Source: Candidatus Epulonipiscium sp. (GTDB taxonomy: Bacteria > Bacillota > Clostridia > Lachnospirales > JAAYNZ01). From it: DNA of 33,254 nucleotides. The notes beneath the pieces were generated by a model, which saw nothing but the letters and a program-made list of their open reading frames with translations, had not been told where the DNA came from and ran no database searches. Position 1 is the stretch's first letter, and every line of letters starts with the position of its first letter. Of the stretch, positions 1-8,653 are shown piece by piece. A program made the position numbers and the translations under genes. The stretch is from contig JAAYNZ010000090.1 in assembly GCA_012520595.1 (NCBI GenBank), positions 1-33,254 of the forward strand, read 5' to 3'.

Positions 1-66
1 CTTTAATATAAGTTATTTATATAACACCCCTTTGCCCCTTCTCCTAACGATAGACAAAGGAAGGTA

Positions 67-978
67 TTATTCCTTTAAAGATCCTAGCATAACTCCCTTA
101 ATAAAATACTTTTGAAAAAAGGGATAGGTAAAAATAATAGGTAATGTGGTAAATACAATAATAGAATATTTCAATTGAATATTTGATAGCATCCGCTCTA
201 CAGCCTTCGATGCATCATCAAAAGACAACTGTTTCAAGTCCACTGATTGCTGCACTACAACTCGGTATAGATACATCTGTAAAGGATGTAATTTTTCATT
301 AGGTAAATACACTAAGGCACTAAACCAACTATTCCAAATTCCTACAATGGTATAGATGGCAATCACCGCTAATATAGGAACAGAAATAGGAATCATGATC
401 TTAAATAGTAACTGCAAGTGATTGGCTCCATCAATGAATGCAGATTCTTTTAATGCTTCAGGAATCCCCATAAAATAAGTTCGAACCATGATAATGTTCC
501 AAATCCCCACAGCTCCTGGAATAATAATAACCCACATGGTATTGTAAAGACCTAATTTATTCATAAGCAAAAATGATGGAATGAGTCCTCCCCCAAAATA
601 CATGGGAATAATTAAAAAACGTACGATCCATTTTCGTCCATATAAATTTTTTACCGACAATGGGTAAGCTCCTAAAACAGCCGTTAGGCAATTTAAAAAA
701 GTTCCACTTAGTACATAAATAATGGTGTTTAAGTAGGATTTCCACATTTTTATATCTCTCATAATTAATTGATAGGATCCAAAGTATAGCCCCTTAGGAT
801 ACCAGTAAACATTCATCGCTGCTACTTCCATAGGATCACTAATAGACATAATAATAACATAATAAAAAGGATACAATGTAATCAGACATACTGACAGGGC
901 TAATAGATAGAAGATGACATCTACTGCCTTTGAACCTTGTTTAATTTTATTAGGATTTTTTTTCTTTCCAAACATCAT
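67..978 (-). CDS. Carbohydrate ABC transporter permease, LplC/YtcP-like (MalG-type)
   Basis: 303 aa ORF with multiple hydrophobic segments, the EAA-loop-like 'EALKESAFIDGANHLQLLFKIMIPISVPILA' and the C-terminus 'FFQKYFIKGVMLGSLKE' typical of LplC-like permeases. Confidence 0.9.
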   Translation of the reverse strand: MMFGKKKNPNKIKQGSKAVDVIFYLLALSVCLITLYPFYYVIIMSISDPMEVAAMNVYWYPKGLYFGSYQLIMRDIKMWKSYLNTIIYVLSGTFLNCLTAVLGAYPLSVKNLYGRKWIVRFLIIPMYFGGGLIPSFLLMNKLGLYNTMWVIIIPGAVGIWNIIMVRTYFMGIPEALKESAFIDGANHLQLLFKIMIPISVPILAVIAIYTIVGIWNSWFSALVYLPNEKLHPLQMYLYRVVVQQSVDLKQLSFDDASKAVERMLSNIQLKYSIIVFTTLPIIFTYPFFQKYFIKGVMLGSLKE

Positions 979-987
979 CTTCCCCCC

Positions 988-1950
988 TTACCATAATGCA
1001 TAGTCACTGACTTTGCGGCTAATTGTATTGGCGATATATAACAAGCCAAAATTAATCAAAGAAGTGAAAATTCCAATAGCCGTACCAGAGCTAAAGTTTC
1101 CAGCCATCAATCCTTCTCGATAAACATAGGTACCAATTACATCTGCAGTCTCATAAATTGCTGGATTGTAAACCAATAAAATAAATTCTGTATTGGCATT
1201 TAATAAACCACCAATAGCAAAAATTAAAAGAATGAAAATTGTAGGCTGAATCGATGGTAACGTAATATGCCACATTTGTTTAAATCGATCGGCTCCATCC
1301 ATTCTAGCTGCTTCATACAAACTAGGATCAATCGAAGTAATGGATGATAAATATAAAATACTATTCCAACCAAAACTCTTCCATATACTTGTAATGGTAT
1401 AGATAGCCGGAAAATATTGAGGGTTTGTATTAAGTGGCATGGGCGTTTTTCCAAAGAACTTCAACACAATATTGAAAATTCCATCTACATTAATAAAAGA
1501 AAGCACCATTCCTGCTACAACAACATTGGCAATGAAATAGGGTAAATAACTAGCAGTCTGTACAAATTTTTTGAAGAATCCATTTTTCAGCTCATTAATT
1601 AAGAGAGCAAATAAAATGGGAATCCAAAAACCAAAAATAAAATAATAAAAACTAAGAACAAAAGTATTTTTAAACAACCTTGCAAAATACGGACTCGAGA
1701 AAAAATTAATAAAATGTTTAAATCCTACCCATTTTGTACTTCCATCGAAAGCCAAAAAGGGACTTCCAGGATAATAATCTTGAAAAGCAATAACAATTCC
1801 ATACATTGGAATATAAGAAAAAATAAAAATATGAACCAAAACAGGTAACATAATTAAGTAAAGTTCTATATTTTCTTTGATGCGGCGACGCTTAGGCTGA
1901 CTGAGCCCAACATTAGATTGTGACATAGCCATAGCTAATTTTCTTTTCAT
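988..1950 (-). CDS. Carbohydrate ABC transporter permease, LplB-like (MalF-type)
   Basis: ORF with 'DPSLYEAARMDGADRFKQMWHITLPSIQPT' EAA loop and 'YALW' C-terminus. The track starts at 1986, but the ATG at 1948-1950 (MKRKLAM) has the purine-rich GGGGGAAGAGG directly upstream. Confidence 0.88.
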   Translation of the reverse strand: MKRKLAMAMSQSNVGLSQPKRRRIKENIELYLIMLPVLVHIFIFSYIPMYGIVIAFQDYYPGSPFLAFDGSTKWVGFKHFINFFSSPYFARLFKNTFVLSFYYFIFGFWIPILFALLINELKNGFFKKFVQTASYLPYFIANVVVAGMVLSFINVDGIFNIVLKFFGKTPMPLNTNPQYFPAIYTITSIWKSFGWNSILYLSSITSIDPSLYEAARMDGADRFKQMWHITLPSIQPTIFILLIFAIGGLLNANTEFILLVYNPAIYETADVIGTYVYREGLMAGNFSSGTAIGIFTSLINFGLLYIANTISRKVSDYALW

Positions 1951-2102
1951 CCTCTTCCCCCTTTGCATTTTTTGATAAAAAAGCATATTCCATATCTTAT
2001 TTATTTGTATACTTTTATTTGTTTTTTCTAATTCTTGTGGTTGCTTTTAAAAATAATATCTAAAAATTTTGATCAAGATTCGATATGAAATATTGCTCCT
2101 TT

Positions 2103-2131
2103 ATAATATCAATTGCTCATTTTGAATTCAA
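2103..2131 (-). promoter_or_regulatory. Putative sigma-A promoter for the sugar permease genes
   Basis: On the minus strand, TTGAAT - 17 nt - TATTAT upstream of the LplB-like CDS. Confidence 0.5.
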
Positions 2132-2231
2132 GAAACAATATTTGATGGATCGCACAATATTTTCTTTTTAGGTTGAAAGCTAGTGTTTATAAGGGTTCCA
2201 CTATTATCTCCACGCAAAAAAAAAGTGCAAA

Positions 2232-2287
2232 ATAAAAGCATGAAAAAAGTGCTGTGGAAAACTCCTAGCACCTTTTCATGCTTTTAT
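2232..2287 (-). terminator. Strong rho-independent terminator downstream of the MCP pseudogene
   Basis: Inverted repeat ATAAAAGCATGAAAA...TTTTCATGCTTTTAT with inner GTGCT/AGCAC, followed by a T-rich run on the minus strand. Confidence 0.8.
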
Positions 2288-2316
2288 ACTAAAACAGATA
2301 ACCCAATTTTAGATTT

Positions 2317-3554
2317 TTAATCCAATTTAAATTTATGTACGGAACGATTTAATTCTTCAGCCATCTCTGCTTGGGCAAAAGCTAATTTAGCTACTTCTTC
2401 TACTGCCTTTCCCTTAGCAATGGCTTGTTGAATAGTATTTTGATTTTCTTGATATAATTGAGTTGCTATCTCAATCGAAATATTTCCTTCCTGTTCGACA
2501 GAATCAGCTCGTTGGATAACTTCTTCTAATACTTATTATACCCCTTCATCTTTTGATCTAAGGTGATACTGAGCTCATAAACTTCTTGAAGTGTTTTACT
2601 TACCTCTTGTGTTATTTTACTTAGTCCTTGAGTTCCTTCAGCAATAACTTGAGCTAATTCTGTAACATTATCAATGGTTGAAGTCATTTCTTCTGTGGTA
2701 GCTGATAGTTCTTGACTAGATGCACTCATATCTGTAGATCCTATCGTAATCTCTGAAAGTAACACTCTCATATTTTCAATAGCCTTCTTTAAAGATTTTC
2801 CTAAAACTCCAACTTCATCTTTGCCAAGAATAGACATTTTCTGACTTAAATCTCCTTGTCCAAAAGAATAAGCAAATTGAGTAGCCTTCGATAATCTTTT
2901 TGAAATATTAATAGAAATAAACCCACCTAATAAAATAGCAACGATAAATCCTATCATTGTAATAAATCTATTAATTGTAATGGAATTTACATAACTTTGT
3001 TTGTTTTCTAAGTTTGCTGCAGTTGCTCCTTGTTTGTGAGATGCAATTAATTCATCTAAAGATAACAAGGCTTGGTTACTAGCTTCTTCTAATTTTTTAT
3101 ATTGACGATCTGCTTCATAAAATCGAAAACTTTTCACTAATTTTAAAACTTCTTCTCTTTCTTCTTGGTATAAAATCAAATATTCTTTAAACTTATTTAA
3201 AATCTCTTTATCTCCTTGGCTCAAATCCTTTATTTCTATGGTATAAATATCTGCTTCATTACCAATCGTTAATTGATTAAATTGTTCTTCTGCTTCTACA
3301 ATTGTCTCTTCCACTGGCTTTCTTAAAACGTCCATAAGGTAGCTATTACTAAGGACGACCCTTTGTTTTATACGATGCACTGTATCAATGGATATTAAAT
3401 GTTGTTCATACATGGCGATAACATTTTATTGGATGCGATCCATATAAATCTTACTAACTTCTCCGACAACAAAAATAAAACAAGCAAGAGTTAAAAAGGA
3501 AATCAATACTTTTTTAGTAATTGTCAAATGATAATTCAATCGTCTTTTTGCCAC
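2317..3554 (-). pseudogene. Methyl-accepting chemotaxis protein (4HB/HAMP type), degraded
   Basis: GTG start near 3552-3554 (VAKRRLNYHLTITKKVLISFLTLACFIFVVGEVSKIYMDRIQ*) is in frame with the 295-aa ORF but interrupted by TAA at 3426-3428. The ORF then stops at 2526, and a MCP-like C-terminus (VLEEVIQRADSVEQEGN...LAQAEMAEELNRSVHKFKLD*) continues in another frame. The conserved hairpin tip is absent. Confidence 0.85.
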
Positions 3555-3717
3555 TTTCGTCTTCCTTTCTTTTCTAAATAAGCTTTATCCATCCTATCAA
3601 AAAATGTCTCTATTTGTCAACTCATACTATTTGATATTGCATAATAGAGCAAAAAGCATTATCATAGAACTATATTCTTTAAACAGAAATGATACTTAAT
3701 CGTTAGGGGGAAATAAT

Positions 3718-4113
3718 ATGTTAAAAGAATTTAAAGAATTTGCTACGAAAGGAAATGTAATTGACCTAGCTGTTGGGGTAATTATTGGAGGGGCCTTTAA
3801 CAAAATCGTATCTTCCTTAGTCAATGATATGATTATGCCCTTATTAGGACTCCTAATGGGGGGTATTAATTTTGCTCATTTACAAAAAAATTTTACTGGA
3901 CTTCATGGAGTTGAAATTACTTTAAACTACGGACAATTTATTCAATCCATTGTTGATTTTCTCATTATTTCCTTTTCCATTTTTCTCTTTGTGAAATTTA
4001 TAAATTCTTTACGAAAGGAAACTAAAAAAACACCTTCCGCTCCTCCAAAACCTTCCAAGGAAGAAATACTTTTAACAGAAATTCGTGATTTGTTAAAAGA
4101 AAAGGATATTTAA
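3718..4113 (+). CDS. mscL: Large-conductance mechanosensitive channel
   Basis: 131 aa; 'MLKEFKEFATKGNVIDLAVGVIIGGAFNKIVSSLVNDMIMPLLGLLMGG' is the MscL N-terminal signature; GGGGG ribosome-binding site upstream. Confidence 0.98.
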   Translation: MLKEFKEFATKGNVIDLAVGVIIGGAFNKIVSSLVNDMIMPLLGLLMGGINFAHLQKNFTGLHGVEITLNYGQFIQSIVDFLIISFSIFLFVKFINSLRKETKKTPSAPPKPSKEEILLTEIRDLLKEKDI

Positions 4114-4160
4114 ATAGTAAAAAGGTTGTTTGGAAATCTCCAAATAACCTTTTTACTATT
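4113..4160. terminator. Bidirectional terminator between convergent mscL and the nucleoside kinase gene
   Basis: Near-perfect inverted repeat AATAGTAAAAAGGTTgTTTGGAaatcTCCAAAtAACCTTTTTACTATT. Confidence 0.85.
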
Positions 4161-4176
4161 TCTGTTAAACTTTACT

Positions 4177-5853
4177 CTAATGAAAACAACTACCACCAAT
4201 AAATTCTCTAATGATGGAGTTTCTTGGAACTTCTTCGCTGCTAACTCCCAAAAAATAATCTAAAAATTTAATTAATCGTTTTGCTTCTGCATAATGTGGG
4301 TCTTGCTTATCAATTTGAAAAAGCAAGGGTTCTGCATATTGTTTCAAAATGGCTAATTCATATACTAAAGCAGAGTTAAACATAATGTCCGCTTGTTCTT
4401 GAAAAGGAAACATATTCCTTTCCTCTCCTCTTCTTACTGACGGCCACATTTCAATGGTTTGGCTAGCAGGCATCCCTCGATACTGATTATCCCTTACAAT
4501 CCTTCTTAGTAATCGAGTATCCGTTGTAGGAATACGGTTATGTTCATCTAAATTTAATTGAGTTAAAGCACTAATATAGATTTTAAACTTATTTTCTTTT
4601 GGAATATCTTTTGTTAATTGATCATTTAGTCCATGGATCCCTTCAATAACTAGGATATCATTTTCACCTATCTTTAAAAAGTGATCCCTATATTCTCTAC
4701 GTCCTGTCTTAAAGTTATAAGTAGGAAGAGATATTTCCTCTCCTTTTAATAAATCCTGTAAATCTTGATTAAATAACTCCAAATCGATAGCTTCTAAAGC
4801 TTCAAAATCTGGATTTCCTTCTTTATCTAAAGGGGTTACATGTCGATCTACAAAATAATCATCAATAGATATAGGATGAGGACGAATACCATTTACACGA
4901 AGCTGAATGGACAAACGTTGGGCAAAAGTAGTTTTTCCAGAAGAAGAAGGACCAGCAATCAATACCATCTTAACTTGTTCTTTTTTATTAAAAATTTCAT
5001 CTGCAATATTGGCAATCTTCTTTTCTTGCAATGCTTCTGAAACCCGAATCAGATCTCCAATACCTCCTCTTGAAATAATTTCATTTAAAGCTCCTGTTGT
5101 ATCCACATTCATAATACGGCCCCATTTTTCTGATTCAATAAAGATTGTTGAAAGTTTTTCATGAGGAACACTTGGTGGAAGAATATTTGGATTTTCTCGA
5201 CTGGGAAATTGAAGAATAAAACCTGGAGCATAAGGAATCAATCGAAAGGTTTGCAAATAACCTGTACTAGGAACCATATAGCCATAAAAATAATTTTTTA
5301 ACCAACTCAGTTGATATAAATTTACATTAGAGGCTCTCCTATACTTAAATAACTGGAGTTTATCATACATCTGGTATTCTTCAAAAATATCCATAGCCTT
5401 ATCCAGTGAAACAGTTTCTTTTTTGAAAGGGAGATCTTGTTCTACTAACTCTTTCATCCTTTGTTCAACCATTTGTAAAATTTCTTTTGTAACAGCTGGT
5501 ATACCTTCAATCTCACAATAAAAGCCATTATTCATAGAATGATTAATGCGAACCTTTGTAATCCCTTGTTCTTCTAGCACTTCGTAAGCAGCTAAAATAA
5601 GTACAAAGGATAAACTTCTTTGGTAAATACGAAATCCATCTTTATGAGTAATATCAATAAACTGTATCTCCGCATCATGTTCAATTGTTTCTCTTAATTC
5701 AGCTAATTTATTATTTACGATTGCAGCTACAATAGGAGAAGAAAACTGGCTTTGAAAATCTTTACTAATATCAATTAACCCAATTCCCTTAGGATACTGT
5801 CTTTTATATCCATTATCCAATGTTATTTCAATCTGATTTTCTACTTTTATCAT
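4177..5853 (-). CDS. TGS domain-containing uridine kinase-like nucleoside kinase
   Basis: 558 aa: N-terminal TGS/ThrRS-like region, P-loop 'LIAGPSSSGKTTFAQRL', and 'ILVIEGIHGLND' of uridine kinase-like proteins. Confidence 0.9.
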   Translation of the reverse strand: MIKVENQIEITLDNGYKRQYPKGIGLIDISKDFQSQFSSPIVAAIVNNKLAELRETIEHDAEIQFIDITHKDGFRIYQRSLSFVLILAAYEVLEEQGITKVRINHSMNNGFYCEIEGIPAVTKEILQMVEQRMKELVEQDLPFKKETVSLDKAMDIFEEYQMYDKLQLFKYRRASNVNLYQLSWLKNYFYGYMVPSTGYLQTFRLIPYAPGFILQFPSRENPNILPPSVPHEKLSTIFIESEKWGRIMNVDTTGALNEIISRGGIGDLIRVSEALQEKKIANIADEIFNKKEQVKMVLIAGPSSSGKTTFAQRLSIQLRVNGIRPHPISIDDYFVDRHVTPLDKEGNPDFEALEAIDLELFNQDLQDLLKGEEISLPTYNFKTGRREYRDHFLKIGENDILVIEGIHGLNDQLTKDIPKENKFKIYISALTQLNLDEHNRIPTTDTRLLRRIVRDNQYRGMPASQTIEMWPSVRRGEERNMFPFQEQADIMFNSALVYELAILKQYAEPLLFQIDKQDPHYAEAKRLIKFLDYFLGVSSEEVPRNSIIREFIGGSCFH

Positions 5854-5869
5854 ATTTCATATCCTCCTT

Positions 5870-6709
5870 CTATTCTTGTATTAATTGAAATGGATCTCTT
5901 TCCACTTTTGACTCTAATATCATGATTTTCCCTTGGGTCCATTCTTTCAAAGACTTTGCCAATGCTGGAACAATCAAATGCTCTGTTCCATAATGTCCAG
6001 CATCAATGATAGCAATACCTTGCTGTAATGCTTCTTGTGCTTCATGAAACTTTACATCTCCTGTAATAAAAACATCGGCCCCTTGCCGTATACCCTCCCA
6101 CAAATAACTCATTCCACTTCCTGTACAGATAGCAACCTTCTGTATTTTTTGATTTACGTTTCCAACAACTCTTACATAAGTAAGTCCTAAACTTTTACGT
6201 ACATGATTTGAATATTTTTTTAGAACCATAGGTTCAGATAGTTTTCCTATCCTCCCCATACCTAGTATCTCTCTCTTATGTACCCCAGAATCTTTATGTT
6301 CTCCTTTTTCCTCCATCGAAAGAGGCGATAAAATATCTACAGACTCTAATCCTATCTCATCAGCCAAAACATCATTGGTTCCTCCAAAGGCAATATCTAA
6401 ATTTGTATGAGCTGCATATAAACTAATATGATTTTCTATCATCGAAAAGATCAATTTACCTTCCACCTGATCCCTTCGTACGGATTTAAACCCTCGAAAA
6501 GGAAAAGGATGATGAGTTACAATTAAGTCTACCTGATTTACTATTCCTTCTTCAACGACTTGTGGCGTAGCATCTAAAGCTACTAAAATCTTTTCTATTC
6601 TTCGATCAGGATCTCCTATTAAAAAACCTACATTATCCCATTCTTCTGCATATTTTAAAGGTGCTAACTCTTCCATATAATTCATTAATTCTCTACCGGT
6701 TAAAGCCAT
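5870..6709 (-). CDS. Nif3-like dinuclear metal center hexameric protein (YqfO family)
   Basis: 'YAEEWDNVGFLIGDP', 'VTHHPFPFRGFKSV', 'AAHTNLDIAFGGTNDVLA', 'ITGDVKFHEAQEALQQGIAIIDAGHYGTE' motifs. Confidence 0.95.
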   Translation of the reverse strand: MALTGRELMNYMEELAPLKYAEEWDNVGFLIGDPDRRIEKILVALDATPQVVEEGIVNQVDLIVTHHPFPFRGFKSVRRDQVEGKLIFSMIENHISLYAAHTNLDIAFGGTNDVLADEIGLESVDILSPLSMEEKGEHKDSGVHKREILGMGRIGKLSEPMVLKKYSNHVRKSLGLTYVRVVGNVNQKIQKVAICTGSGMSYLWEGIRQGADVFITGDVKFHEAQEALQQGIAIIDAGHYGTEHLIVPALAKSLKEWTQGKIMILESKVERDPFQLIQE

Positions 6710-7389
6710 TGTAAAACCTCCTTACAAATATTTTGAAATACGATGGCTTCCTCTTTCTTTTTTTGTACTGCCTCTGTTTCATATCCCTGTATGTTATTTA
6801 TTATTGTATCATATTTAGACAACTGGTCACAAATGTACTCTTTTAAAATAGGACTTTTTTCTTCTATTAGTTTTCTACCAAATAAATAATCTACTTCTCG
6901 TTGGTAACTTTCTTGTCCAGGGATCCCTGTAATAATGGTATAATAATGCCCTTCTTCTTTTATCATTTGTTCATTACTAATTTTAAATCCTTGTTTATGT
7001 AAAAACCGTCGTGTTTTTTCTTGATCCCTTTGAGGTTGAAGGATTAGACGCTGTACTGTTCTTAGTACCCCAGTTTTTCCCTCTAAAATTTGTTGTATTA
7101 ATAAGCCTCCCATACCAGCAATAATAATCGTATCTACTTCTCCTATTTCTAGTTTTTCCAATCCATCAGATTGTCTTGTTTCAATTACAGAAGAAGCCTC
7201 ATACATTTGAATGTTTTTTTTTGCTCGCGCCAAAGGCCCTTCACCAATATCCATAGCGATACCTTTTCTAATCTTACCTTTTAAATACAAATAAATTGGC
7301 ACATACCCATGATCAGTACCAATATCTGCAACAGCTGAGCCTGGAAGTACTTCATCTGCAATGCATTGTAAACGCCTTGATAAATCCAT
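6700..7389 (-). CDS. trmK: tRNA (adenine(22)-N(1))-methyltransferase TrmK
   Basis: 'MDLSRRLQCIADEVLPGSAVADIGTDHGYVPIYL' and 'IIAGMGGLLIQQIL' motifs. Start moved from 7521 to the ATG at 7387-7389, which has a good RBS (GAAGAGGAGAAGATC). Overlaps the Nif3-like gene by 10 nt. Confidence 0.93.
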   Translation of the reverse strand: MDLSRRLQCIADEVLPGSAVADIGTDHGYVPIYLYLKGKIRKGIAMDIGEGPLARAKKNIQMYEASSVIETRQSDGLEKLEIGEVDTIIIAGMGGLLIQQILEGKTGVLRTVQRLILQPQRDQEKTRRFLHKQGFKISNEQMIKEEGHYYTIITGIPGQESYQREVDYLFGRKLIEEKSPILKEYICDQLSKYDTIINNIQGYETEAVQKKKEEAIVFQNICKEVLQWL

Positions 7390-7431
7390 GATCTTCTCCT
7401 CTTCTTTTACGAAAGTAATAAATACTATACA

Positions 7432-7515
7432 AGTATATCGATATCCACATTCATAATTGAAAATAAGCCAATTGCTAAGCAAGTGCATAGTATCAGCAAA
7501 TACGTAACTTTTTAG
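7432..7515 (+). repeat. Intergenic element, copy A (truncated at the right end)
   Basis: Contains 'ccaattgctaagcaagtgcatagtatcagcaaatacgtaactttt', matching the cores of copies B and C; left end 'tatcgatatccacatt' resembles the terminal inverted repeat of copy B. Confidence 0.65.
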
Positions 7516-7522
7516 TAGCAAA

Positions 7523-7548
7523 ATAGAAGTTGAAAATTCAACTTCTAT
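7523..7548 (-). terminator. rpoD terminator overlapping the rpoD stop codon
   Basis: Perfect 26-nt palindrome ATAGAAGTTGAAAATTCAACTTCTAT followed by TTTT on the minus strand. Confidence 0.7.
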
Positions 7549-8621
7549 TCTAAATAATCCTTTAATTTTTTACTTCGGCTAGGATGCCTTAATTTACGAA
7601 GAGCTTTTGCTTCAATTTGACGAATTCGTTCTCGAGTTACATTAAATTCTTTTCCTACCTCTTCTAAGGTTCTAGCTCTTCCATCATCCAATCCAAAACG
7701 AAGACGAAGAACCTTTTGTTCTCGATCTGTAAGAGTATCTAACACTTCTACTAATTGTTCCTTTAATAAGGTAAAGGCTGCTGCCTCTGAAGGAGCAGGT
7801 ACATCGTCATCAGGAATAAAATCACCTAGGTGACTATCCTCTTCTTCTCCAATCGGAGTTTCTAAAGAAACAGGTTCTTGGGCAATTTTTAAAATTTCCC
7901 TTACCTTCGCTACTGGCATTTCTAGTTCTACTGCAATTTCTTCCGGTGTTGGTTCTCTTCCTAACTCTTGCAATAACTGTCTAGAAACCCGAATTAATTT
8001 ATTGATAGTCTCCACCATATGAACAGGAATACGAATGGTTCTTGCTTGATCTGCAATAGCCCTTGTAATCGCTTGACGAATCCACCAGGTAGCATAAGTA
8101 CTAAACTTATATCCTTTTCGATAATCAAACTTTTCCACTGCTTTGATTAATCCTAAATTTCCTTCTTGGATCAAATCTAAAAATAGCATCCCCCTGCCTA
8201 CATATCGTTTAGCAATACTTACAACTAAACGAAGATTAGCTTCTGCTAATTGTTTTTTTGCCTCTACATCTCCTGCTTCCATTCGCTTTGCTAACTCAAC
8301 TTCTTCTTCTGCTGTTAAGAGAGGAACTTTCCCTATTTCTTTTAAATACATACGAACAGGATCATCAATATTAACACCCTCTGGAATACTTAAATCCAAT
8401 TCTTTATCTTCTTCTTCCTCTTCTTCTTCAATTATTCCAAAAACATCAATCCCTTTATTTTCTAAATATTCGTAAATTTTCTCGATTTCATCGGGTTCTA
8501 ATTCCATGTCCGCAAAATGATCCATTATTTCTTTATATTCTAAAACGCCTTTTTTTTGCTTTCCACTCTGAACTAATTCTTGCAAGCGCTCTAAAAATTT
8601 GCTTTCATCTCCTGGTTTCAC
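7545..8621 (-). CDS. rpoD: RNA polymerase primary sigma factor (SigA/RpoD)
   Basis: '[29 protein letters not shown]', '[55 protein letters not shown]', and region 4.2 '[23 protein letters not shown]'. Confidence 0.99.
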   Translation of the reverse strand: MKPGDESKFLERLQELVQSGKQKKGVLEYKEIMDHFADMELEPDEIEKIYEYLENKGIDVFGIIEEEEEEEDKELDLSIPEGVNIDDPVRMYLKEIGKVPLLTAEEEVELAKRMEAGDVEAKKQLAEANLRLVVSIAKRYVGRGMLFLDLIQEGNLGLIKAVEKFDYRKGYKFSTYATWWIRQAITRAIADQARTIRIPVHMVETINKLIRVSRQLLQELGREPTPEEIAVELEMPVAKVREILKIAQEPVSLETPIGEEEDSHLGDFIPDDDVPAPSEAAAFTLLKEQLVEVLDTLTDREQKVLRLRFGLDDGRARTLEEVGKEFNVTRERIRQIEAKALRKLRHPSRSKKLKDYLE

Positions 8622-8653
8622 AAAAACCCTTCCTTTCTTATGTGTTTACTAGT

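Noticed and set aside
4840-5164. Plus-strand ORFs inside the nucleoside kinase gene, and similar shadow ORFs elsewhere (e.g. 8143..8475, 13357..13572, 14791..15057, 16203..16475, 25536..25880)
   Set aside because: Antisense to confidently identified conserved genes, with no domain signals; expected shadow ORFs.
8401-8440. Low-complexity run (cttcttcttcctcttcttcttc) in rpoD
   Set aside because: It encodes the acidic EEEEEE linker commonly found in the N-terminal region of primary sigma factors; not a separate repeat feature.
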